DNA of 32,588 nucleotides from an uncultured Clostridia bacterium (GTDB taxonomy: Bacteria > Bacillota > Clostridia > TANB77 > CAG-508): contig CALXCA010000026.1 of the NCBI GenBank assembly GCA_944386685.1, positions 1-32,588 on the forward strand, in the 5' to 3' direction. Shown here one piece after another: positions 25,929 through 32,588 of the stretch. Both the position numbers and the translations under genes were made by a program. The first letter of the stretch is position 1; every line of letters begins with the position of its first letter. Under the pieces are notes generated by a model that was not told where the DNA came from, ran no database searches, and saw only the letters and a program-made list of their open reading frames with translations.

Positions 25929-25960
25929 TAGGAAAAAACGTTTTTTCTTTTGAAAATAAA
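25929..25960. repeat. Diverged copy of the GGAAAAA palindrome repeat
   Basis: TAGGAAAAAACG followed by TTTTTTCTTTTGAAAATAAA matches 32499-32530 at 30 of 32 positions. That other copy carries the TTGAATAGGAAAAATCGC centre of the 155-bp unit, so both belong to the same family with a different right end. Confidence 0.7.
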
Positions 25961-26034
25961 GTTTTTATATTTAAAATTTTATTTTCACTTTGAGTTGTGA
26001 AACCTAAATTTTCATATTGTTTCCTATAAATGAT

Positions 26035-26061
26035 AAGAGGTCGCTATTACAGCGACCTCTT
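26035..26061 (-). terminator. Terminator-like hairpin after the 140-aa minus-strand gene
   Basis: An 11-bp perfect stem, AAGAGGTCGCT (26035-26045) with AGCGACCTCTT (26051-26061), lies 30 bp beyond the stop of the minus-strand gene. The T-run on that strand is poor, so termination efficiency is uncertain. Confidence 0.6.
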
Positions 26062-26091
26062 GCTGGGTAATTTGAAAGCTAGGAATATGAT

Positions 26092-26514
26092 TCATGCTTC
26101 TTCAATTTCAAAGCATGAGAATCCATTCCCTTTACAAAATCCGGTCCGTTGATCATACTCATTAAAAGTATAATCACCAAATCTTTTGGGATTAGGTAAA
26201 TCCATCCAATTCCTTCTAACATCTGTCCCTTCAGATATTGACTTTTCAATTGCACAATCTATGGCCTTAACATATGACCAACTTGATATTAGCTTTCGAC
26301 GAATGTGGACAGCACAATCATCGTCAGCAGTACAAAATAAGTCCAGTTTTTCAAAGGAAGAATTTTCATTCTTCCTATAAACTTTCAACTGTGGAAGAAT
26401 AGTTACTTCTCCAGGGGTAACATTTGTCACTTTCCCCACTTTATAGACAGGTTCCCCAAATCCATAAAGCTCGAATTTTACGATTGCTCCAATTTTAAAA
26501 TTGAGTCTCATCAT
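26092..26514 (-). CDS. 140-aa orphan protein
   Basis: Not recognised. The N-terminal half looks beta-rich (IGAIVKFELYGFGEPVYKVG, KVTNVTPGEVTILPQLKVY), as in small barrel folds. The middle has an Arg/Lys helix (VHIRRKLISSWSYVKAID) and the tail has Trp, Gly and Cys (NWMDLPNPKRFGDY, CKGNGFSCFEIEEA). No signal peptide or membrane segment. GAGAGG lies before two adjacent ATGs (26514 and 26511); the second has the better spacing, so the true length may be 139. It has a TTGCAT-17-TATAAT promoter, a leader of about 100 nt with two hairpins, and a downstream hairpin. Codon use is less A/T-biased than the housekeeping genes. Confidence 0.75.
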   Translation of the reverse strand: MMRLNFKIGAIVKFELYGFGEPVYKVGKVTNVTPGEVTILPQLKVYRKNENSSFEKLDLFCTADDDCAVHIRRKLISSWSYVKAIDCAIEKSISEGTDVRRNWMDLPNPKRFGDYTFNEYDQRTGFCKGNGFSCFEIEEA

Positions 26515-26615
26515 TTTACCTCTCTTGAAATGAAATTAAGTAATGAGTATTCTGAATTTGTATAGCCTTTCTCCTATACACTTGTACCCAGCCTACGGGT
26601 ATAAAAATATATGAT
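26515..26615 (-). promoter_or_regulatory. Structured leader of the 140-aa gene
   Basis: The transcript would start near 26615 and contain a TACCC/GGGTA hairpin (26585-26601, loop with GTAGGCT) and a TGTATAG/CTATACA hairpin (26559-26580, loop GAGAAAGG) before the ribosome site. It matches no riboswitch class that I recognise. A regulatory role is inference only. Confidence 0.45.
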
Positions 26616-26621
26616 GTTTAT

Positions 26622-26650
26622 ATTATAACACAAATTCACATAATATGCAA
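26622..26650 (-). promoter_or_regulatory. Promoter of the 140-aa gene
   Basis: On the minus strand TTGCAT (26645-26650), a 17-bp spacer and TATAAT (26622-26627), extended by TGT immediately upstream of the -10. Confidence 0.7.
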
Positions 26651-26661
26651 ATTTCGACATC

Positions 26662-26717
26662 ATTTAACTTTTTATTTAACTATTTAACTTATTTAATCAT
26701 GTAAAAGTTTATTTAAC
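26662..26717 (+). repeat. Cluster of ATTTAAC heptamers
   Basis: ATTTAAC occurs at 26662-26668, 26674-26680, 26682-26688 and 26711-26717, with ATTTAAT at 26691-26697. It lies just upstream of the minus-strand promoter at 26622 and about 200 bp before the + promoter at 26899. It could be a regulator binding array or low-complexity DNA. The rest of the 26515-27053 intergenic stretch holds the promoters, leader and motif repeats listed separately. Confidence 0.4.
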
Positions 26718-26854
26718 AGTTAATCAGTAGTCAGAGCATTTTTGGAATTAATTCACAAAACTTTCATAAAAAAATTATATAATAAAAAAGTATTATACAA
26801 AAAGCGACAAAAAATAACAAACCATAAACAGCCAACGGAGCAAAGAAAAATGGA

Positions 26855-27019
26855 CAAAAGAGAACCGGCACCAAATTGTCAAATTGTCAAAACTTAACTT
26901 GAAAAATCTTAAATTTTATGTTATATTACAATTGAATTGAAAGAACATAAAAAGGTTGAAAAATTATTTCTAAACAAAAAGGGACCGACCCCAATGAAAA
27001 AATGGACCGGCACCAAATT
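26855..27019 (+). repeat. Three units of the GACCG-type motif upstream of the activase gene
   Basis: Units are at 26855-26875 (AAAAGAGAACCGGCACCAA), 26976-26994 (AAAAAGGGACCGACCCCAA) and 26996-27019 (TGGACCGGCACCAAATTG). The first runs into ATTGTCAAATTGTCAAAACT, which shares TTGTCAAAA with the palindromes at 2934 and 12786. The last two lie in the expected 5' leader of the activase mRNA. Confidence 0.7.
26899..26927 (+). promoter_or_regulatory. Promoter of the double-activase gene
   Basis: TTGAAA (26899-26904), a 17-bp spacer and TATATT (26922-26927) with an upstream TGT extension. This gives a leader of about 120 nt that contains two GACCG-type motifs. Confidence 0.65.
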
Positions 27020-27053
27020 GCCCAATAACATTAAAAAGGAAACGTGATTTAAA

Positions 27054-30000
27054 ATGAGGATTATACATATAGGAATGGATGTAGGTTCAACAACAGTAAA
27101 AATAGCTGTTATGAACGAAAATCTAGAAGAAATATACACATTATACGAAAGACATTATTCTGATACTAAAAACACAGTATGTAGAGTATTAGAGGATTTA
27201 GTTAAAAAATATAAAGACTGCAAATTCACATTAGCATTAACAGGTTCTGGAGCAATGAGTACAGCAAACTTTTTGGATGTACCATTTATCCAAGAAGTAG
27301 TTGCATGTAAAAGAGCAGTAGAAAAATACATTCCACAAACAGATGTAGTAATAGAACTTGGTGGAGAAGATGCAAAAATAATTTATTTTGGAAAATCAAT
27401 AGAGCAACGTATGAATGGAACATGTGCAGGAGGAACAGGAGCATTTTTAGACCAAATGGCATCATTACTTAATACAGATACAGCAGGATTAAATGAACTT
27501 GCCAAAGGATATCAAACAATTTATCCAATAGCATCAAGATGTGGTGTTTTTGCCAAAACTGATGTACAACCATTATTAAATGAAGGAGCAGCAAAAGAAG
27601 ATATTGCTGTTTCTATTTTACAAGCAGTTGTAAATCAAACAATATCTGGACTTGCTTGTGGAAGACCAATTAGAGGAAATGTTGCATTTTTAGGTGGACC
27701 ACTAACATATTTACCAGAATTAAGAAAAAGATTTGTAGAAACATTACACCTTACACCAGAACAAACAATAGTACCAAAAGAAGCACACTTATTAGTTGCA
27801 AAAGGAGCATGTTTAGATGCAAAAGACATGGAACCAATAAGTGCAGAAAAACTAAAAAGCAAAATTCAAGTATTAAAGCAATCTCATGACACAACATCAC
27901 AACCACTACAACCATTATTCAAAACAAATATTGAATATGAAGAATTCAAAAAAAGACATGACAAAGATGTTGTGCCCAAAAAGCCACTTTCAGAACATAA
28001 AGGAGACTGTTTTATTGGAATTGATGCAGGTTCTACAACATCAAAACTTGTAGTAACAGATAGAGATGGAACATTATTATATTCTGCATATCAAAGCAAT
28101 GAAGGAAAACCACTAGACAGTGTTATAGAAATGTTAAAAAAATTATATGAAGTTTTACCAGAAAAAGCAGTTATACGTTATAGTGGAGTTACAGGATATG
28201 GAGAAAAACTAATACAAACAGCATTAAATGTAGATTTAAACGAAATAGAAACAATAGCTCATTACACAGCAGCCAAAAAATTTGAACCAAAAGTAACAAG
28301 TATTGTTGATATTGGTGGACAAGACATGAAATATATCAAATTAAAAAATAACACAATAGATAATATCATGTTAAATGAAGCTTGTTCATCAGGATGTGGT
28401 TCATTTATAGAAACATTTGCAAAAAGTTTAAACTTAAGTATAGATAAATTTGTTGAAGAAGCATTAGAAGCACAAAATCCAGTAGACTTAGGGTCAAGAT
28501 GTACTGTATTTATGAATTCTAAAATAAAACAAGCACAAAAAGAGGGATATTCTGTTGGCGATATATCAGCAGGATTATCATATTCAGTAATAAAAAATGC
28601 AATTCAAAAAGTAATGAAAATTAGAGATGTAAAAAAATTAGGAAGCCATATAGTAGTACAAGGTGGAACATTTTATAATGAAGCAGTTTTAAGAGCATTT
28701 GAATTAATAGTTGGAAGAAATGTTATAAGACCAGATATTGCAGGACTTATGGGAGCATATGGAATGGCATTACTTGCATGTGAACAATATGAAGCAAATA
28801 TGGATATGGAATATCATTCAACAATTGCAACAGTAGAACAAATTGATAAACTAGATATAAAAGTTACACATACAAGATGTAATGGATGTGAAAATCATTG
28901 TCAATTAACAATAAATCAATTTAGTAATGGAAAACGCCACATATCTGGAAACAGATGTGAAAAAGGAGAGGGAATAGTAAATTCACACAAAGACTTACCA
29001 AATCTTGTAAAATACAAATATGAAAGAATATTTGATTATAATCCATTAGAAGAAAAAGATGCACCAAGAGGAACAATTGGAATTCCAAGGGTACTAAATA
29101 TGTATGAAGATTATCCATTTTGGTTTACACTATTTACTAATTTAGGATTTAGAGTAATTATATCAGAAAAAAGCACAAGAAAAATATATGAAAAAGGAAT
29201 AGAATCAATGCCATCAGAATCTGTATGTTATCCAGCAAAATTATCACATGGGCATGTAATAAGTTTAATACAAAAAGGAATAAAAACAATATTTTATCCA
29301 TGTATTCCTTATTCTAGAAAAGAATATAAAGATGCAAATAATAGATATAATTGTCCAATTGTAATCTCATATTCAGAAGTTCTAAAAAATAATGTTGAAG
29401 AACTAAAAAATGTAAAATTTATAAACCCATTTTTACCATTTGAATCTGATGCATTATTAAAAAGAATTATGGAGCTTGATGAATTTAAAGAATATAATTT
29501 TACAAAAAAAGAATTAAAAATAGCAATAGAAAAAGCTCAGCAAGAATATAAAAAATGTAGAGAAGACATACATAATAAGGGAAAAGAAACATTAGAATAT
29601 ATAGAAAAAAATAATTTAAAGGGAATAGTACTTGCTGGTAGACCATATCATATAGACCCAGAGATTAACCATGGAATAGATACATTAATAACAAGTTTAG
29701 GAATGTGTGTATTAACAGAAGACAGTGTTGCAGACAAAGCAATACCAGAAAGACCATTACGTGTTGTAGACCAATGGATGTTCCATTCAAGATTATATGC
29801 AGCAGCTGACTTTGTTGGTAGACATGACAACTTAGAACTAGTTCAAATAAATTCATTTGGTTGTGGAGTTGATGCTGTGACAACAGATGAAGTTGAAGAA
29901 ATTTTAACAAGCTTTGGCAAGATGTATACACTAATAAAAATAGATGAAGTAAATAATTTAGGAGCTGTAAGAATTCGTTTACGTTCATTACTTGCAAGTA

Positions 30001-31394
30001 TAAATAAAAGACTAAATGCCAAAAAGGATACAAGTAAAGCAACAGGAGATTATTATTTAAAGAAAAATCCATTTACAAAAGAAATGAAAAAAGAATTTTT
30101 AATTTTAATACCACAAATGGCACCAATACATTTTGAATATTTAGAACCAGTTTTACAAAGTGAAGGATATAAAGCAAAACTTTTAAGAGAATGTACACCA
30201 CATACAATAGAAACAGGACTAAAATATGTAAATAATGATGCATGTTATCCATCTATTATAACAACAGGACAAATGATAGAAGCATTAGAATCAGGAGAAT
30301 ATGATGTTAATAAAGTAGCATTAATAATGTCACAAACAGGTGGAGGATGTAGAGCAACAAATTATATTGGATTTATACGTAAAGCTTTAAAAGATGCAGG
30401 ATATGAGCAAGTACCAGTTATTTCGTTTAATGTTGTAGGCATGGAGAAAAATCCTGGATTTAAATTTACATTTAGCATGGTAGAAAAATTGTTAAAAGCA
30501 ATTGTATATGGAGATCTTTTACAAAAAATGTTGTATAAAAATAGAACATATGAAAAAAATAAAGGTGAAACGCAAAAATTATTTGACAAATGGCTAGAAA
30601 CAACAAAAGACCTTGCAATAAATAGTAGTTCAAAAGAATTTTCAAAAAGTATATATAACATAGTAGAAGATTTTGAAAAAATTGAATGGAAAAAATCTAA
30701 AGAAAAGCCAAAAGTTGGTATAGTTGGAGAAATTTTAATAAAATATCATCCATTTGGAAACAATTTTGTAACTGATTTATTGGAAAAAGAAGGAGCAGAA
30801 GTTGTACTTCCAGATTTTATGGGATTTATTAAATATGTTGCAGCAAATAGTGTAATTTCACATAAATTATTAAAAGATAAATCATTAAAATCAGTATTAT
30901 TCGGTACAGCTATAAAATTAATTGATTCTTTTGAAAAAGATACGAGAAAGGCTCTTGCAAAATCTAAAAAAGGATATTTACCAACTTGTGATATTTGGCA
31001 TTTGGCAGATAATGTAAAATCTATTTTATCAACAGGAAACCAAACAGGAGAAGGATGGTTTTTAACAGCAGAAATGCTTGAATATATGGAAAATGACATA
31101 AAAAACATTATTTGTGTTCAACCATTTGCGTGTTTACCAAACCATGTTGTTGGAAAAGGTGTAATTAAAACTATTAGAGATAAATTTCCAGATTCCAATA
31201 TTGTTCCTGTTGACTATGACCCAGGTGCAAGTGAGGCAAACCAAACTAATAGAATTAAGCTTCTTATGACTGTTGCAAAAGATAATTTGAAATTAAAAGA
31301 AAAACAGAAAAAAGTATTGGAAAAAGAAAATAGCGAAAAAAATGAAAAAATCAAAGAAAGTAAAAATTCTAATAAAAAAGTAAAAACAAATTAA
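27054..31394 (+). CDS. Large double activase, 2-hydroxyacyl-CoA dehydratase activator family
   Basis: 1446 aa. Two BadF/BadG/HgdC-type ATPase domains come first, the family that drives ATP-dependent electron transfer to 2-hydroxyacyl-CoA dehydratases and benzoyl-CoA reductases. The first (about 1-260) has GMDVGSTT, ELGGEDAK and cluster-type Cys C124 (GTCAGGTGAF) and C163 (SRCGVF). The second (about 320-590) has GIDAGSTT, DIGGQD, and C444 and C483. Both pairs are 39 residues apart, the spacing of the [4Fe-4S]-ligand Cys in HgdC. Then follow a Cys-rich segment (C609, C612, C616, C635), a DUF2229-like region with GRPYHIDPEINHG, and a HgdB-like part with NNDACYP and QTGGGCRATNY. The tail is Lys/Glu-rich. 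Such giant proteins are common in Clostridia but their substrate is unproven. No HgdA/B dehydratase gene is adjacent. Confidence 0.9.
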   Translation: MRIIHIGMDVGSTTVKIAVMNENLEEIYTLYERHYSDTKNTVCRVLEDLVKKYKDCKFTLALTGSGAMSTANFLDVPFIQEVVACKRAVEKYIPQTDVVIELGGEDAKIIYFGKSIEQRMNGTCAGGTGAFLDQMASLLNTDTAGLNELAKGYQTIYPIASRCGVFAKTDVQPLLNEGAAKEDIAVSILQAVVNQTISGLACGRPIRGNVAFLGGPLTYLPELRKRFVETLHLTPEQTIVPKEAHLLVAKGACLDAKDMEPISAEKLKSKIQVLKQSHDTTSQPLQPLFKTNIEYEEFKKRHDKDVVPKKPLSEHKGDCFIGIDAGSTTSKLVVTDRDGTLLYSAYQSNEGKPLDSVIEMLKKLYEVLPEKAVIRYSGVTGYGEKLIQTALNVDLNEIETIAHYTAAKKFEPKVTSIVDIGGQDMKYIKLKNNTIDNIMLNEACSSGCGSFIETFAKSLNLSIDKFVEEALEAQNPVDLGSRCTVFMNSKIKQAQKEGYSVGDISAGLSYSVIKNAIQKVMKIRDVKKLGSHIVVQGGTFYNEAVLRAFELIVGRNVIRPDIAGLMGAYGMALLACEQYEANMDMEYHSTIATVEQIDKLDIKVTHTRCNGCENHCQLTINQFSNGKRHISGNRCEKGEGIVNSHKDLPNLVKYKYERIFDYNPLEEKDAPRGTIGIPRVLNMYEDYPFWFTLFTNLGFRVIISEKSTRKIYEKGIESMPSESVCYPAKLSHGHVISLIQKGIKTIFYPCIPYSRKEYKDANNRYNCPIVISYSEVLKNNVEELKNVKFINPFLPFESDALLKRIMELDEFKEYNFTKKELKIAIEKAQQEYKKCREDIHNKGKETLEYIEKNNLKGIVLAGRPYHIDPEINHGIDTLITSLGMCVLTEDSVADKAIPERPLRVVDQWMFHSRLYAAADFVGRHDNLELVQINSFGCGVDAVTTDEVEEILTSFGKMYTLIKIDEVNNLGAVRIRLRSLLASINKRLNAKKDTSKATGDYYLKKNPFTKEMKKEFLILIPQMAPIHFEYLEPVLQSEGYKAKLLRECTPHTIETGLKYVNNDACYPSIITTGQMIEALESGEYDVNKVALIMSQTGGGCRATNYIGFIRKALKDAGYEQVPVISFNVVGMEKNPGFKFTFSMVEKLLKAIVYGDLLQKMLYKNRTYEKNKGETQKLFDKWLETTKDLAINSSSKEFSKSIYNIVEDFEKIEWKKSKEKPKVGIVGEILIKYHPFGNNFVTDLLEKEGAEVVLPDFMGFIKYVAANSVISHKLLKDKSLKSVLFGTAIKLIDSFEKDTRKALAKSKKGYLPTCDIWHLADNVKSILSTGNQTGEGWFLTAEMLEYMENDIKNIICVQPFACLPNHVVGKGVIKTIRDKFPDSNIVPVDYDPGASEANQTNRIKLLMTVAKDNLKLKEKQKKVLEKENSEKNEKIKESKNSNKKVKTN

Positions 31395-31444
31395 ATGATA
31401 GTTACTTATAGAAAGATAATTATAAATTATATTTATTAAAAAAT

Positions 31445-31481
31445 TAATGTAATAGAGAAGTTTTGCTTCCCTATTATATTA
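31445..31481. terminator. Terminator-like hairpin after the activase gene
   Basis: A stem of 15-16 bp (31445-31460 with 31466-31481; one G-U pair and one mismatch) lies about 50 bp after the stop. It is followed only by ATTATT, so it is a moderate candidate. Confidence 0.6.
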
Positions 31482-31523
31482 ATTATTAAGAAGAAAAATA
31501 TCATAAAAGAAAGGGATTAAAAA

Positions 31524-32444
31524 TTGTTATCACAAATAGAAACATATTTAGCATTATTTTATATTTATTCTTTTGCAGGATGGGTGATGGAAACTGTAGG
31601 AATTTCAATTCGAGAAAAAAAGCTTGTAGATAGAGGATTTTTAATAGGACCATATTGTCCAATATATGGGACAGGAGTTGTATTAATAACTATTTTATTA
31701 AAAAAATATAGTGATGATGTATTAGCAACATTTGTAATGTCAATTATTATATGTGGGATTTTGGAATATTTAACAAGTTATTTTATGGAAAAAATATTTA
31801 AAGCAAGATGGTGGGATTATTCAGATAGAAAATTTAATTTGAATGGTAGAGTATGTTTACAAAATTTAATTTTATTTGGTCTATTAGGAACAACAATTGT
31901 ATTTGTAATAAATCCATTTTTTGTAAAATATATAGAAAAAGTTCCAGAATTAGCTCTTCACATTATATTGTCTTTAATAACAATCTTATTTATTCTAGAT
32001 ACAATAGTATCTTATAAAGTTATATTTGATTTAAAAGATATGTCAAAAGAATTTAGAGATAATACAGAAGAAATATCAGAAAAAGTTCAAAAGCGAATTA
32101 GAAGCTGGAAAATTAAGTTATATAGAAGATTAGTAAAAGCTTTCCCTGCAATAAAAGAATATGTAAAATATAATACTTGGGAAGAGATAAAGAAAAAAAT
32201 TGAAGAATCTAGAAAAGATTTTAAAGAAAGAATAGAAAATTCTAAAAAAGAATTTAATGAAAAAGTAGAAAATTCAAGAAAAGAATTTAATAAAAAAATA
32301 GAAAATTCCAAAAGAGAATTTAGTGAAAAGATGGAAAATTCAAAGAAAGAATTTAATGAAAAAATAGAGAATTCGAAAAGAGAATTTAGTGAAAAAATGA
32401 AAGCTTCAAAAAAAGTTGAAAACAAAAGAAACCAAAATAAATAA
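31524..32444 (+). CDS. CmpB-like (PF06541) membrane protein with an 11-residue-repeat tail
   Basis: 306 aa, starting at TTG 31524 after AAAGGG. Residues 1 to about 175 form about five membrane helices with the family pattern YSFAGWVMETV, RGFLIGPYCPIYGTG, ILEYLTSYFMEKIF, ARWWDYS and GRVCLQN. This family is labelled putative ABC-transporter type IV, but its function is not established. After a basic linker, residues 228-293 consist of six consecutive 11-residue units of the type NSKKEFNEKIE, encoded by 33-bp tandem repeats (32205-32402), with a Lys/Asn end. Eleven-residue periodicity suggests a long amphipathic or coiled-coil helix on the inner side of the membrane. Confidence 0.85.
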   Translation: MLSQIETYLALFYIYSFAGWVMETVGISIREKKLVDRGFLIGPYCPIYGTGVVLITILLKKYSDDVLATFVMSIIICGILEYLTSYFMEKIFKARWWDYSDRKFNLNGRVCLQNLILFGLLGTTIVFVINPFFVKYIEKVPELALHIILSLITILFILDTIVSYKVIFDLKDMSKEFRDNTEEISEKVQKRIRSWKIKLYRRLVKAFPAIKEYVKYNTWEEIKKKIEESRKDFKERIENSKKEFNEKVENSRKEFNKKIENSKREFSEKMENSKKEFNEKIENSKREFSEKMKASKKVENKRNQNK

Positions 32445-32458
32445 ATTTTTGATTGTTT

Positions 32459-32530
32459 AACATATAAAATGTCTAAAAAGTCCGCTATTGTTCTTGAATA
32501 GGAAAAATCGCTTTTTCTTTTGAAAATAAA
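32459..32530 (+). repeat. Partial copy of the 155-bp repeat
   Basis: 32459-32493 matches 11883-11917 at 33 of 35 positions (ending CCGCTATTGTTC). It runs directly into TTGAATAGGAAAAATCGC as in the junction of the tandem copies. The right arm then switches to TTCTTTTGAAAATAAA, as in the copy at 25929. Confidence 0.8.
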
Positions 32531-32544
32531 ATCTCATTTATATG

Positions 32545-32577
32545 ATAGGGACTTGTTTTTGCACGCAAAGTCCCTAT
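32545..32577. repeat. 10-bp-arm hairpin at the window end
   Basis: ATAGGGACTT (32545-32554) pairs with AAGTCCCTAT (32568-32577) around a 13-nt loop. It follows the repeat copy directly and may belong to it or act as a terminator for a gene outside the window. Confidence 0.55.
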
Positions 32578-32588
32578 TGTCTAAATAT

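Overview
This is a very AT-rich chromosomal segment whose coding style (A/T-ending codons, AGA for Arg, strong AGGAGG-like ribosome sites, frequent TTG/GTG starts) and gene families point to a low-GC Firmicute, most likely an uncultured gut-type member of the Clostridia (inference). Most genes are on the + strand. The window is mainly housekeeping DNA, with an unusually dense set of palindromic intergenic repeats and three short genes of foreign composition.

Layout. 1-329: palindromic and GACCGACCCC-type repeats, then a clear promoter. 330-2897: a DUF3417-type alpha-glucan phosphorylase. 3057-11033: a probable operon of addA (recombination helicase/nuclease), a GT-C-like membrane glycosyltransferase and polA. 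11118-11538: the RNase P RNA gene rnpB with its own promoter and terminator, followed by two 155-bp tandem copies of a structured repeat. 11967-12803: a YihY/BrkB membrane protein whose last codons and stop lie inside a 28-bp perfect inverted repeat. 13015-16775: two half-transporters that together look like a heterodimeric ABC exporter with one degenerate ATP site. 16911-17939: a YhcG/DUF1016-type PDDEXK protein. 18077-20485: a GNAT acetyltransferase and uvrB.

20486-22137 separates uvrB from uvrA. It holds an inverted copy of the rnpB-side repeat, an orphan 68-aa minus-strand gene with its own promoter and terminator, the 3' remnant of a sugar-isomerase-like TIM-barrel gene, and a CYTH-domain gene. 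uvrA (22147-24972) has its own promoter. 24973-27053 carries two more orphan genes (a secreted Cys-containing protein and a minus-strand 140-aa protein with a structured leader) and more short repeats. 27054-31394 encodes a 1446-aa double-activase protein of the 2-hydroxyacyl-CoA dehydratase activator family. 31524-32444 encodes a CmpB-like (PF06541) membrane protein with an 11-residue-repeat helical tail. Another repeat copy closes the window.

DNA maintenance is the common theme: AddA, Pol I, UvrB and UvrA act in break processing, gap filling and nucleotide excision repair. The most unusual material is the network of at least three palindromic or short-motif repeat families placed between genes (one entering a coding region), and the orphan genes with non-host codon use. 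No complete mobile element, CRISPR array, tRNA or rRNA was found.
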